This document shows, piece after piece, positions 14,001-29,000 of a DNA stretch of 64,000 nt. The notes under the pieces are model-generated. The model searched no databases and was not told the DNA's origin. It was given only the letters and a program-made list of their open reading frames with translations. Positions within the stretch are counted from its first letter, which is position 1. The number at the start of each line of letters is the position of its first letter. The stretch is taken from the NCBI GenBank assembly GCA_905147135.1, contig LR990050.1, positions 9,112,001 to 9,176,000 of the forward strand, given 5' to 3'. Position numbers and translations under genes: made by a program. The stretch is from Blastobasis lacticolella. Taxonomy: Eukaryota > Arthropoda > Insecta > Lepidoptera > Blastobasidae.

Positions 14001-17000
14001 TTAAAGAATTCAGACAGCGTCATCTAGCCCCAAAATAACAAAGCTTGTGTTATACAACTAAGCTTGCTAGGAAACTAATAAACTACTTTGTACTTTTACA
14101 TACCTACTTATCATACATATAACAAACCCGTAACAGAAATTAAAATTTATTATTTCTATTTCTGCTTGGCCGGGAATCAAACTCGAGACCTCTTGTGTGC
14201 GTGCTTTGACACTGTCACTGGTGTGACAACGAGGTACAAAATCAAACAAAGTGGCGGCGGATTGTCGGATCTGGTGTATCTGTATGAGTGTTTAGATCAT
14301 GTACAATAAAATTAATGTCAAGAAATTGTCGTGCCTTGCATGCTTCACTTCTATTTAGTGTAGATTCCTGGCATTCGTATTTTTCTCAGGTCCGTGATTG
14401 CTATCATGTTGTATTTAGTGTGGAGTGGGGAAAAATATTTTCGAGTCTTTTCTCAGTTTATTCACTTTATACCTATTATCTGCCGATATTTCGCAACATG
14501 TAGACTCTATAAAACTTCTTAAAATGACTTTCTTAGATATGCTATGATAAAGTTTATGAATAATCTGGTACAGCACTTAATATGCTAACATGTGTAGTTC
14601 TTACGAAAAACATAAAAATCCCTTTAGAAAACACTTTATGAATCATAACTTCTTGGAATTTTAGGAATTCGCACGAAAATAGATTGAATTCTTTATTAAA
14701 TGCCAGCGTAGCATATCCATTATCCACATTGTCCAATTTATTTTGATAGTGTATTATAAAAATATTTTGACTATTCTGAAGAAAAATGTTATTTATATAA
14801 GTGACCTCAAGGACGAACGAAACATTACACAGTAGGTGCTATACTGTGCTATAATATAACCATGGGTGCTCCCTCGAGTTGATTAGAAATTATGACAACC
14901 TGAGCGGTTCAGTTGGTTAACATACCGGTCTGCCACGCAGAGGTCCCGGGTTCGATTCCCGGCCTAGCAGATATTGAAAGGATAAATTTTAATTTCTGTT
15001 ACGGATCTGGGTGTAGTATGTATAATTAGTATGGACTTAAAACAAAAAAATGTATATAAGTAGTTTATTATTATCCAACACCCATAACACAAGCTTTGAT
15101 TACTTTGGGGCTAGATGCGGCGCTGTGTTAATTAGTCCAATTAGTGTTATTATTATCCTGTGCTACAATATATCCATCTTTAAGAAAATCCCTCGAGCTG
15201 CTTTGATATTGTCTGATATAATTGAGTACAACTTTTCGCTTCTCTTAGCTTTGCGGGAATAAATATAGGCACTTATAGGTGCCAAGAGGTGTGAATGAGT
15301 CTCGCTAAGAGCTAGTACAGACGTTTTTATTTCAGAGCAATATCTCTCTGATATCGATATCAGCTGAGCCAGGCCATTAAGCGGTAAAAGCTTTCAGTAA
15401 GCCGCGCGCCGATCTTGCAGCGCGTACATTAATAATGTATTTTTATTCAAACATAGCCGTGCAAGGGTTATGGACGTTGTGACTTTAAATTAGCTCTTTA
15501 TATTAATCATGATTGACGTACCTGTTAACTATAAAGCCAAATTAATATTAAGTTGAAATTTGTAAAATTGAATCCTATGTAATATAACCTTACCTATTGG
15601 CTAATAAAGGTGGTACATCATACTACGTACTACAGGCAAAAATCTCAAAAAAATTGTAGTATTAGTATGATGTAGGTTGGCCTCGTATTTAAATGTACCC
15701 AAATTAAATTTCCCGTACGATACGTCTACTTAATCTGAAGCCTGAGTTACGGTTACTGAATAATAAATAAATACACAATCTTTTTTCACGAGCTTTTTTT
15801 TTTTTTTGTCATACGTTAGGCAAACAGGCAAGCGGGCCACCTGATGGAAAATGGTCACCACTGCCTGTAGACATTAGTAACACCAAGAGTATCGCAACTG
15901 CGTTGCCCACCTCTATAACACGTTGCTCTGGCAGCAAAAAGCAAATGCCACTCCACTGCCAAAGCCACGGTTCCCCAAATCCCCACCCCATGGAGCACTG
16001 GAAACCTTACTCACCGGCAGAAACACAATACTATTTAAAAGAGTATTATTTAGCTGCGATATTCTGTAAGGTGGAGGTACTTCCCCAGTCGGGCGGCTCC
16101 AATTCGAACGAGATACCCCGCTATGCCCTACCTCTCTTCTCTTCTCTAGTTACAAAGAATCCATTTTGTTTTAGTACAGTTATCAAATATGTTAGTATTT
16201 AATATCTAATTTAGATTTCGTGAGCTTAATTAAAACAGATATGGAAAGGCTGTCGAACCTATTTGTTATAGCTTTGATGCTATCCCGAACTATATTTAGC
16301 AGTGCAGTACGGCAGAGGGCATCAAAGCCTCAGCGAACATTATCGATACGCTGCAGAACGATATAGCGCTGCAAACGATAATACCGTGAACTCAGGCTAT
16401 TTCAGATTCGGTATACGGACCCATTTCCACGGAAACCACATTGAATTTCGGTATTTATTGCCAACGTTACTGACAAACATCACCAAAATCCGTTTAATAG
16501 TTTTTGCGCGTAGGAGTATTATATGAAACATTCATCCATTCTTAGAAACATTCGGATTTATAATATTAGTAGGATGGTTCTAGACTTATAGAAGAAACTG
16601 TATAGAAGAAAACGACGTCTGAGTGTCGGTTCTAGCACTTTTCTTAAGCTCCCAATAATGTTGACTGCCACCGGCAATGCTGTTTATATAGCTGAGATTT
16701 GAGCCACTACTTTCATTATAATATTTGTGATTGACACGCTAAGGCGTTGTCCTAATTGGCAACGGTCGTGCGACAGATGGTTTTGAGGTCTCCTATTGGT
16801 CTCGCGACGTCCGTCATACGATCATGGTCGCACGACCGTCGCCAATTAGGACAGTGCCTAAGAAGAAAAATCTCCTAATGTCTACCTAGTGAAGCCAGGA
16901 TGTGCTAACACAGTTTCTTATTCCAGTACGTATCGTTGCTCCGGCCGCCGGTGACCGAAGGCGCTGCGCCAGGGGCCGAAGTCATCGACAAAGTGGAGTG

Positions 17001-20000
17001 GAAACAGGTGCGGTCCTCAACAAGATTAATAAACTTACTAACTTTCACCTACAGTTTCTTCGCGAAAATGCACTGCTTGAGGTTTTCAGGAACTTGCGAT
17101 CCCCCGCGGTTTTCACTAGTGTTAATGAAAAATCACTGCTAACGTACCTGCGGCCTTAGCCAAGAGGTTTCGTTGATCTACAATCGTTTGTGGTAGAAAA
17201 AATGTATGAGATTTGACATAAGCTAACGTTATCTGACAAAAGCAAACGTTATCTGACATAAGCTGTTTGTGGTAGAAATTCTTGGTCCATAGACAATTTA
17301 CGTACTTTCGGTGTACAAAGGAGGCGGGTTGGCGGATGATCCTATACAATCAGAGTCAATGTAGATGTTGGTAGAAATAGTCGAACTACGACCTGTCAAT
17401 TTTCTACCATACACGCATCACGCAAGCGGAGCTGTCAAAGATGGCTAGACCGGCTGGTCTACGTTAGCACGCATAAGAAGTCTATGATATGATGAGTCTA
17501 TGAGTCTAGGCGGGCAACGCATTGGTGACTCCCCTGGTGTTGCTGATGTCCATAGGCGGCGGTGACCACTTTCCATCAGGTGGCCCGCATGCCTGTTTGT
17601 CTGCCGGATAACATAAAAAAAAATGATACACAGGAAGAATATATACCTGTAGGGAAAGAATTTTCGAAATCACTTCGGCATTACAACCATAGTATAGAAT
17701 TACATTTACATTTCTATGATTTTGTCAATTACGAGTTCATTTAAAATCAAAAACTTCATATCGAAAAACACAAGTAAAATTTAAATAAAAATAGGATGTT
17801 CGATGTAGCCACTTTTATCGCGGATAACAGCTACGAGTCTGTCCCGAAGAATTCCCTCGCTGCACAAACGTGACTGGCTTGAAAACTTGATCTTTCTTAC
17901 CGTCGTTTTCAAAGGTCAAAGGTTTTCAACGGTAAGTCAACAAATCGTGAAAAGATTTTAAATGATGCTCTGTTACCTTAGACACGCATACGAATCGGTA
18001 AAATTCCTACTATTAATTTTATTAATAGAAATTCTATTAAAAACTCGTAGTTGACAAAATTATAGCATTTTCAATTGGTAACACTTCGAGGGGCGCACCC
18101 CGTATGTATCTACTGTAGCAGTGTAACAAGGTTCATAATCATAAGGCCGAGACCACACTGACAAGGCCTTTGTTGCCATATGACTGTAGCCGCACTGCAT
18201 GAGAACAAAATCTCCGTCGCGTCTAGTCGCCAGTGGCCCTAGCACAAGTGTGTCCGCGACAAAGCTCGCGCCGCGAGAGAGCGTTTGTCTCTTTCTCTCA
18301 ATACTAAGACGAAAGAGATAGCAATACCTATGTCGTGCTTTTTCTCGCCTATCGCGCGCGAGAGCAACTTGTGCTAGGCCTACTGAGCAGTGCGCCGTCA
18401 GCCTAATATACCGTGAAGGTGCCGTAGGTTATCTTGCATCATCGAGTACAAGAAATATAATAAATAATGATCGTGGACAAATTCTCACAGCGCCATCTAG
18501 CCCCAAAGTAAGCAAAGCTTGTGTTATGGGTGCTAGATAACTGATAAACTACTAATGTACTTTTTTTTTTAATTTGCCACTTTGTAGCGATAGTAGAGCT
18601 TTAGAAGACCCACAAAACGTGGGGCTGCCAAACTTTAAAGTTCAAAGTTCAAAGTCATTTATAACGTTTCATGTTGCTGACTAGGGAAACTGCCAAGAGA
18701 ATGTAAGGCAGACCGGTCTTTTTATTTCTGTTTTACTACTTTATTTAATTTTTTTATTCTATGTAGGTAAGCACTACCACTGCGAAAAGTTGTAAGTTTG
18801 GGTCCAAAAAAATCTTTTCTCTTGCACTGCACCAAACGTGCCAGGTTGTGCATGCCTAGGCAGACCTACTTTTTGTAGGTACTACTACTAAATCTCTACT
18901 AACGTAGTCGATGACGTAGGATTAACCTACAACGCCCTCACAGTCTATAAGATCTATACTAGATATCGTGATATCTCCTAGATAGATTTCCTATTCTGGT
19001 AGCCTGTTCTGTGACCTACTTTTAATACGTAATAATTTTCCGCGACACGTCGATCAATTCAAAGACGTTTAATTAATAACTCTAGAGTATATAGAATCTC
19101 AAAGTCATTAATTTGAAATAAAACTATTGAGATAAATATAACTAACCTATTGAGATAAATATAAATATTTGAAATAAATATAGAACTTGTTTAATTACGA
19201 AACTCTCATATTGACATTCTCTCTTGACAATACCGACGCAATTAATAAAGAGAATTTAAATTGTATCAAGTTTCTCAATGATTTGATTATCAAGTCTACT
19301 GCTTTATAATTTATCGATAACTTTATTTGAAAGATGTTCTGATCTGTTTTTGTTTCAGCGAGACAATAATAAATATGCTTGGACAAAGACACGACAATGT
19401 AAGTGTTGCGTAAGCCTCAGAGATACGTGGGAAATAGGTAGATAAGATTGATATTGACAGGAAAGATACCCCGTGGGTAGACCCGACCCAAGAAGCGATG
19501 GTTTGACATCGCTGAGTCGGATTCGAGAGCCAACGGCCTACGACGCGGATGCCGAAGACCGGGCAAAGTGGAGAAGAATGAGCCGAAAAGCGGACCCTGG
19601 CAGAAGCCTGGCAAACGCTAGGATGATAATGATGATGCTTAGACAAATTAAGTAAATAGTCCCAAAGTAAACAAAGCTTGTGTTATGGGTTTTAGATAAC
19701 ACATACTTATTATACATACTACACCCAAACCCGTAACAGAAATTAAAATTCGAACCCGGGAGCTCTTGGTGGCCAACCGGCATGTTACCCTACTGAACCA
19801 CCAGTAGGTTAACATGTCGTCAATAAAAAACAACGATGCGATACTAGAAATGAGCTATTGTGATTCATTCGAAGTCGTTGATAACCGGCTGCTGTTTCGA
19901 TGAACGGCGCCTTGGCCGGCGGCGCCATGGCCATGACGGAACGAGTGCGATTAATCATTCAGTGCTCAATTTTGGATCGCTATCGATTTGACTACTATAG

Positions 20001-23000
20001 TGCCAACGTTGGCTTGAGCGCTGTTCTGTTCTCGCCACTGTTTACATGAAGTTCAGAACTCGCTGATCCAAAAAGGAAGTTCGGAAGCGCAAAACTTTTC
20101 GTGCATCCAACACTTGTTTGTACAGCTTTAGGGTATCAATAACGGTATTGAGGATGGCATTGTGATTAGGTTTGTTTGTTTGTAATCTCTTTATTTTATA
20201 AAACATTACATTTAATACACACAAAAAAGAAGTCGTTATGTTGATTGAAGTTGTTCAATCCACACGATCCAGTGTCCACATATTGTTCATATTTTGGATT
20301 GAAGAATTGAATAAAAGTTATCAATCAATAAATTATTTGTTTACTGAACACACATTAAAAGTACCCACTTCCTCCTTAACTTAACTTCAACTTTTAGAAT
20401 GGACGCCCCATTTAAAAGTCTTCTAATTATTGTATGTCGAAAGCAGGTTCTTATTCGCTCTGTGAGATATTTCGCTACTTACAACTTTTGATCTGGAAAA
20501 GGATAATTTGGCACTTGGTTGAGGGCGTGTGGGTGTGACAAGTGACGCTGTCAAAAGTGACGCTTTATTAACTTACAAGCTTTACACGTGCCAAATGATC
20601 CTTGTAGCGCTGTAAAGATCCAAGATATAACAATAACGAACATTACCGACCGAGATTAGATACCACTAAGGTGGCAAACAAGCTTGCGGCCTGCCTGATG
20701 GTAAGTAGTCACCGCAGCTTAGATAAAATGGATTTGTTTCTCACAACAACAAAAATAAAATACAAAGTTGGTATACTAAAACAAACTATAACTAATGCCT
20801 TACTCTAACAACCTACATTTACATATACCGACAATATTGCTGCTACTGGGCAGAGTGCCAAAAAAGCTAGCTGCGTTCCCCCGTTGAATGGCAATCCCTA
20901 TACATTGGCCTAGAAATGAACCAACCCTATGGTCACTTGTTTTCCTTATCAAGAAGAAAAGCTTGATTAGATATAAAAATCGAAGAGGAACTACAATAAC
21001 AAATAAATCATAATTAGTAATAGATATTTAATTAGATATTACGATATTAGGTTTAATGGGCCCAAGCCAACATCACCTGCCCGCGGTCTGTGCTGACAGA
21101 CGGAGGAGGCTCTGGCGAACCGGCTTTTCCCTAACGGGTTGTGTGTGGCGGATGGTAGTCGCCGCACATAAAAAGGCAAAACACCGCAAAAATATGTATG
21201 GAAAGGTCAGGTAGAGCAAATACATCCCGGGCTAGGGCGTCGCCGTTTAACGACGCGCAGGGACATCACCCTAAGCCTGTGAAAAATGGACGAGGGCTAC
21301 CCTGCCACGCGCGGGCAGGGCTAAAGACGTTAGCGTATACCTGCAAGCTCCACTTCGCCACTACAAACGTTGGCTCCCTGTCTGGCCGTTCTCGGGAGCT
21401 GGCCGACTTGCTCTGTAGGCGCCGCGTTCGAAAATCAGAGAAATCAGATGGCGGGGATCCAAGTCCCGGGAGATCGGGCAGGGGTACAAGCTTGTGTACA
21501 GCGGATCGGCAGAGGGGAGGAATGGGGTCGCTATTGTGGTGTGCGACGAATTCCGGAACGGCATCTTAGAGGTGAACAGAGTGAGCGATCGGCTCATGCT
21601 GGTCAAGGCTCTGATCAACGTGTAACCTCATCAGTGCCTATGCTTCTCAGTCCGGTTTTGCCGACACCGTAGACTGCCTTCTGGAATAGCTTCGAGGACA
21701 CCTTGCGACGTATACCATCCTCCGAGCAGATTGTGATTGGTGTGGACCTCAATGGCCACGTGGGCCAGAGGAGCGCGGAGTTCGGTCGGGTGCAAGGGGG
21801 CTTTGGCTACGTCCAGCAATACATTGAGGGAGAAGAAATCCTCCGAACCTCACTGGCCGCCGACTTAGCCGTGGTTAATACCGTCTTCCAGAAGAGACCC
21901 GAACACCTCATTACCTATAAAAGTAGCCCGCACCAATCACAGATCGTTTATCTGCTGATCCGAAGACGTGACATTGGCCATGTATCCCAGTGTAAGATCA
22001 TCCAGGGAGAATCTTGTTATTGATGTCCGAGTAAGTAGTAAACGGCCTACTGCAGAACGTTGCAAGCCGTCTTTTAAGTGATGGACTCTAAAAAGCAAGG
22101 GCCTGGAGTTCATGGAGGCTGCCGAACGTCTCGATTGGAGCACGAAGGGCGAAACCACTAACGAGCTCTGGGGCCATTTGCAAAAGTCCATCCCCAAACT
22201 CGGACGAACAGTACTCGGTACGTCAAAAGGCGCCGAAGAATTAACAAGGACACGGGATGGTGGAATAGTGAGGTGCAGGAAGCAGTTATTACAAAAAGGC
22301 ATGTTTCAAGAAATGGCAGCACAGTAACTCACCTTCGGATAAGGAGGTGTACTTAGGGGCAAAGCGGCGAGCTAAGTATACCTATTATTCTACTCTAAAA
22401 ACCTAGCTTAACAATTTGCTAAGTCCGAATTTCTCACATCAAGTACGCATGAATCATAAGAATATTCGTGTAAATATTTTCTTCGACAATTTAAGCGGGT
22501 TAGGAACGCCAATCAAGAGCGTGATTGCTGGCTTGGAGCTCGTTAGTCCCTCGCTGGTATTAACTTGGGCAATGTCCCACAGTAACTGAGTTAGCCCGGC
22601 TTTGCTCGAGTGTCGCGCACAGTCGCATCACACTCGAGACACGATAGTTTCCGATACGAACTTTGACATTGAGACATGGCATTGGCACAAAGTTTGACAT
22701 TGAGACATGGATTATTGAATTATGCGTATATGAGCAACATACTCTCGATTTTGGACGTTAGTAGGCAAAATACCCTATTCATAGGGAATTGTATATTTTA
22801 AAGAAAAAATTCTTTTGCGCAACGGTACGTGTGTTACCGTACCGTTACAATATATTTAAAGATTTGTACGCCTCAGCATGCGGGCAAAGGATAGAGAAAC
22901 TATTGAAGATAATTAAAACATCTGTAATACCTATCTCTTACAAATAATTATTTTGAATCTTTTGAATCTTTGTTGATTTGAACGTATTACCTATCATTTG

Positions 23001-26000
23001 CTGCAAGAATAATTTCTGTTGCAACTAACACTGAACACTATACTCACAGAGGAGAGCGTCGGTAGCCGGACGGTTGTGTATCCAACTCGTAAGCGAGAGG
23101 TACCGGGTTCGAATCCCGCTTCGGCCATGTACCAATGATTCTTTTATGAGTTATGAACATAAGTTGAATTTTTACTAATTCAGTTACAAATTCGGTTACA
23201 AATTCAGGCAACTGAATTTGTAACCGTGATCTAATCTGGTCAGGTTCCCCTGGTAGCAGGGTCACGGAGGTCAGATAGCAGTCGCTCCACTGTAATTATC
23301 TGATCGCCAAATCCTGGATCATGGTCAAGGCGGACCCCGGGCCCTCGTTCTCGGGAGTACAACCGCGACATTAACGCTAAGATGAGACTATACTCACAGA
23401 GTGTTACGGGCTGTCAGTATGTGACTGCTACATACATCACTCTTAGTAACTTGCTATATTTTCAATATTTTGTTGATATAATATCTTACGAAGGAAATGA
23501 CTTCAACGTGCTTAAGCATAATTGCGTAAGAAATTGGTTTGACTGTGACTTTATTCTTTTCGATTTCGACTTTATTATCCTCGATCCGTCTCGTTTGAGA
23601 TTATTGGTTCCCTCACTGTTATTACATCAATAATCTTGCCTTATAAAAGTATCTTTTCTAAAAGCAATTTTATCAACTACCATCCTCCGGGTAATACAAT
23701 TTGTTCGCCTTGAGGCCGGACCCCCGCAGTTACCTCGGCGGGTACAGCTCGCAGCAGAATTCACTACACTCTGCAAGTGTCTGGGGCGAAACAGATCGAA
23801 AAAAAAAAGGTTTTTTTTTGTGGACTGTACTTATATCCAACGACGAACGCTGAGGTGGCGCTCTTCTATCTAATAATTTACTTTATTATTATCTCGACTC
23901 TTGGCTATTAGGTGCCGAGTAGATTGCTTTGTTGATTGAGTAACAGATTAAGTTTCCAACCAAACTTTCTCGAAAGTATGAGTCTTAACAATGTAACACC
24001 ACTGACAATACTTACCACAATACCCCTGTTCATAGCTCATATAAAATTACTGTACTAAGAGTGCTAATTCAGTGAAAATTAATGGACTTTATTTATTTAT
24101 TTTCATACTTACTTCGTTAGTGAAACTTGAAAGCTTTGAACGCGTTCCTAATGAGTTTTCGCTTGAGACTGCAAACCAGACAACCTAAAATAAAATAGTT
24201 CTTAGATACTTAGGTACCAAAGTAATCGAAAAATCCTAGTGAGTTGTTTGTAATTGCTCTTCGCCGAAGTTTATCTTAGATACGTTTATCTTGAAGTTTA
24301 TCGTATTTCAAAGTCAGATTGGTTGAATTTACATTTATAGTGGTTAAGTAGGGGTTCTTTCGCCTTAAAATTAAAGGATAACAGTGGAAAGACGGGAATT
24401 GTCTTACTTTAATTGAATTTGTACGGTCTTCTTCAAATCTTTAGTAAATGTTTACTCAGGCATTAAGATTACCAGACTAGGTACCAACTCGAAAAAAGAA
24501 AAAGGCTGTCATGAGTTGATAAGGAATTTCAAAATTTATGATTAATATAATTTTAAGAGTTGGAAATACCGGTCAGCGCCGCACTACACCAAGCGACGGA
24601 ACGTTGATGGAGGCAGTTAATTGACAAACTTAGGAGTCACGATACTCAGTAGTGAGTGACCGACTAAGGAGATAAGAGAGAGTATAATATATTGTCGACC
24701 GCAAAATATAACATTACCACGCCGACATAGTATGACGTACATTTAGTAGATCCAGTCGCTAGTTCCATTTTGGTAATAGGTACAAAGCCTTTTTTATTCC
24801 AGTTGTTCCATGGAAACTGTTACATTTATTTTGGAAGATCAATTTAGTTAATAATAATAATAATAAATAAGTAATAAATAATCGTGGACAAATTCACACA
24901 GCGCCATCTAGCCCCAAACTAAGCAAAGCTTGTACTATGGGTGCTAGGTAACTGATATACTACTGTATATACTTTTAAATACATACTTATTATATATAGA
25001 ACACCCAGACCCATAACAGAAATTAAAATTAATCATTTCAATTTCTGCGCGACCGGGAATCGAACCCGGGACCTCTTGCGTGGCAGACCGGCATATTGAC
25101 TACTAAACCACTCAGGTCGTCATAGTTCCAACATTCACAAGGCTTTCTCCTTCGCCGATTGTGTGGTTCAGATACTCCAGATGCAGTTGTAGCGGTGACG
25201 TCACACGCTCCGGTTTCCGGGTTAGGTCGAGGGGCGATATTGTTTCTGGCACGCACACGCACCCTTGTCGTGTCATTACCTCCGGCCCACGCAACGGCGT
25301 GGCTCATTAGACAATTGATAGCGCCCTATCGCCGCCTCAGCGCCTGCTCAGAACCCGCACCGAAGGCTGTCAATCGAAATAAACACGGGGCGCCGCGCGC
25401 CGGCCCGTAGAAATTGGAATTGGACTGCTCAATATTAAATGAGTAATTGAAATAGCTAAGGCTTAAAAAGGGTGTGTGGTAATACGATAAAAGTAAGAAC
25501 TTCCGACTGCAGACTGATGCATGACTGATTTATTGATTGATACCCGATTCAGCGTCAACGACCTGAGTGTGACGGTTCAGGTTAAGCTAATTGCTTACAC
25601 AAAGTGCGCTTAAACAGCTTTTCAGTTTAACAACTTTAATATATACTGTGTTACAGTTGTGATGTGAAAAGTAAATTTTTAAATTTGCTACGAAATTTTA
25701 GCTTTAAATTAACTGGCGTGATGCGTTGTGGAAAAATCTGATAATTATTCAGGGCAACCCTCCTCCCCCTCGTAACATTTTCACCGTATTTCCATCCAAC
25801 AAAGCAATTAAAGTTGCCCTATCTGCATGTATAAATAAAAGAATAAAAATTAGGTCAGCCGATGGAACAGCCTGAAAATGAAACTGGTGGACAAAAATAT
25901 TTCCTATCGTACGTGTAATTGCCCACCTACACGACGCGGTGAATGCACGTGATCTCCCTTTTACGTGCCGCTAAGTAGCCACGAAAAAATGCTGTTTCTT

Positions 26001-29000
26001 TTTTTGTGAGAAATAAATATTTCAGATCCTTTCGAGCATGAATCACGCTGACTATGGACATAAATAACTTAGATTTGGTACGTTTTGGGATCACGATCGC
26101 GAATAAGAAACAGTAGAGGTGAATCTGCATTGTAGGTACTTGGTAAAGTATTAGGAAAGTCGTTCTGCGTCGGCATTCAACTAATACTTTATATACAAAA
26201 GGGATTATCGCCGCGTCATGTCGAACTAGTTGAGTCGGGTGGGAAATTAAAAATTCCTCGCCCTCACATTTCCCTCATTGTGAAGTGGATGAGAGGGAAA
26301 ATAGTAAATGTTAGTTATTACAGAAAGAAAATAGTCAGGCCTGACGAGTTCGCTCAAATGGCTACTGAGTTTTGATCTGGTAAGAAGGATGAGGTTGCCA
26401 TTGTAATAACAGATCTTAGCTAAGTCTTCACCGTGACACAGTATCCATAGCATAGCAAGCGCCGTCCTATAACGAGCGGCAAATATTTGGTTGTCTCGAG
26501 TCGCGGTAATTTGATTCCTTCCAATCTGTTCCGTAGGATGCTGGGTCAATCTGACTTGGCGTACGGGATACAATGGATAAATCAGATTCAAAGTTATTCA
26601 AAGTCCTTCAAACTTGATGTAAGTTCTACCAGCAAATTGACCTACAGGTCTTGGTAGAACATGGCGTCCACGGTTTAGAGGCTGGCAAGATTATAACAAA
26701 AGTACGCCGATTCCGATAACTGGACGAATGACCGTCTTTGACTTTCACGTTAATCGAACTTTAGCACCGCAACGAGTTCGCCACTCGTTAGGTGTGCCAC
26801 CTAATACCTTTCACGAAGCGATTTGACTAACGTCTTCCGGCGGTTCAACCAGTCGGGAGCTGATTCTTACACCGTGATAATATATATCTAAGTGGTAACG
26901 ACACTTTCAGGTGTTCGACATTCTATGGTCGGACCCGCAGACCATAGGCGGGTGCGTGGCGAACGCGCTGCGCGGCGCCGGCACCTACTTCGGGCCCGAC
27001 GTCACCGCTACCTTCCTGCGACGAAACAAGCTGAGCTTCCTTGTCCGCAGCCACGAGTGCAAGCCCGGTGGATACGAGATACTGCACAATGGAAATGTGA
27101 GTAGCTTTTTCTTCAGTCAGTCGGGGTTCCCTGTTTGTAATTCCCTGATCTGCCAAATCCTGGATCATGGTCAAGGCGGGACATTAACGTCAAGATGATT
27201 ATTTTATTTTATAGTCAGGGCTCGTTTCTTAAATCAGGGAATGAGAGGACCTAGGTCACAAGGTTCGATTTATTCACAGAACAAGTAGAGGACCTACGAG
27301 TTTAGTCATTGAGAGGCCATAGAACTTTACTGTTGAATTTCTACCGCAGACACCATATTAGTGCAGTGTGTACTATAGCCGTATTTAGTGTGTATTCTCT
27401 ACGCCTGGCTGGCAGGTTGAAAACTCTATTGCCCATTTTCTAATCTACATAAGTCGAGTAGGGCGCGCGAATTCTGAAGACCGGGCGAAGTGCAAGAGGA
27501 AGAGTAGAAGAGTTGCCTTGCACCAAGTCTTTCCACTCATAGTGTCAAAAAAAGCTACAGAATTGTAAAGATTCGAATCTACACTTATCCTATATGGTTT
27601 ATGTTGAATAATCTAACATAGACATATTCTTTGCATTGTTGAATTGTTGTTACAGAATAGTGGTAAAGGTGTGGTAAAATTATGTTACAGAATAGTGGTA
27701 AAGGTATCCGACCCGCAAGCGAGAGGTATCGGGTTCGAATCATTTCTGAGTTATGTACATTAGTTGAACACTAACCGATAAGAGTATCGGTTAGTGTTAA
27801 GTTAGTGTTAGGTTAGTTGTAAGAGTACGGTGAGGGAAAACATCCTGATGAAACCAAACGTAATTACCTGATCTCCCAAATCCTGGTTCATGGTCAAGAC
27901 GGACCCTAGGCTCTCGTGCGCGAGATCACTACCGCTACATTAAAGCCAAGATGATTACTGTTACAGAATATTTTCCTAATAATTAGCACTAGTTCGTAAA
28001 ATAAATAATACAATTTGATGAGCTAAGTTCTAGCTAATATTTAACAGCCTCTTTTCAATTGACTCCCTAGTAAACACGGACTTAAGTACGTGTTTCTTGT
28101 CGTCTAAATTATTTCCAAAGAAATAACAAAACTATTCAGAATGTTGCAAAAGATTAACTTCTGATCTAGACTAATATCAACGAACGTGATTGGATTTTCA
28201 GGTGTCAATAAACTTACAAGGACATTATTCAATGGCCGTAGTTACAGGAGAAATATTTCGTACGTGACAGTATTTGACCTGCGTGTACCTTATTATTTAC
28301 ATTCGATGTAACGAAAGAAAAGTAAGGAGATTCTTTCGTCATTGGTCTTCTTCCATGTACAGTACTGCTGTAAAATTTTGTCAATACACAAAATATCCAG
28401 CCACAGGCTACAGTAACTGCTTATTATCAGGTGGACCTTGCATTTATTGTTTTTTTATGTAATACGGCAGACAAATAGGTATGCGGACCACCTGTTGGAA
28501 AGTGGTTACCGCCGCCTATGGACATCAGCAACACCAGGGGCGCTACCAATGCGTTGCCACTAAGGATACCTCTTTAACGATCCCATGTCACAGTCCAAAG
28601 GAATCACTGTGTGTGTTTGGTCTGTGTATGTATTTGCTACGTTATTAGCAACAAAGAATCTTAATCTAACCTAATCCTGTGTGCGTCTCTTCGGCAGGTA
28701 ATAACAATATTCTCGGCGTCCAACTACTACGAGTTGGGCTCAAACAAGGGCGCTTACTTGAAACTTTGCGGCAACTCGCTCGAGCGCCAATTCGTACAGT
28801 ACACCGCGGCGGTATCGCGCACCCGCCGGCTGACCTTCCGGCAGAGAGTCGGGCTGGTGGAGTCCTCGGCGATGAGGGAGCTGCACAACCAAATCCTGGT
28901 CGCCAGGAGACATTTGGAGGCCAACTTTAGGAGCATGGATCTCGATCAGAGCGGTTCGTTTTGTGTTATATTTTTTTATGTTCTCGTAAGTGACAATGCG

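Noticed and set aside
14900..14975. tRNA gene
   Set aside because: A- and B-box-like motifs are present, but no closing acceptor stem is. The sequence continues into a shared SINE body found five more times in the window.
23055..23128. tRNA gene
   Set aside because: It folds partly like a tRNA and has a good B box. A second diverged copy with the same downstream tail (27690-27957) shows that it is a SINE head.
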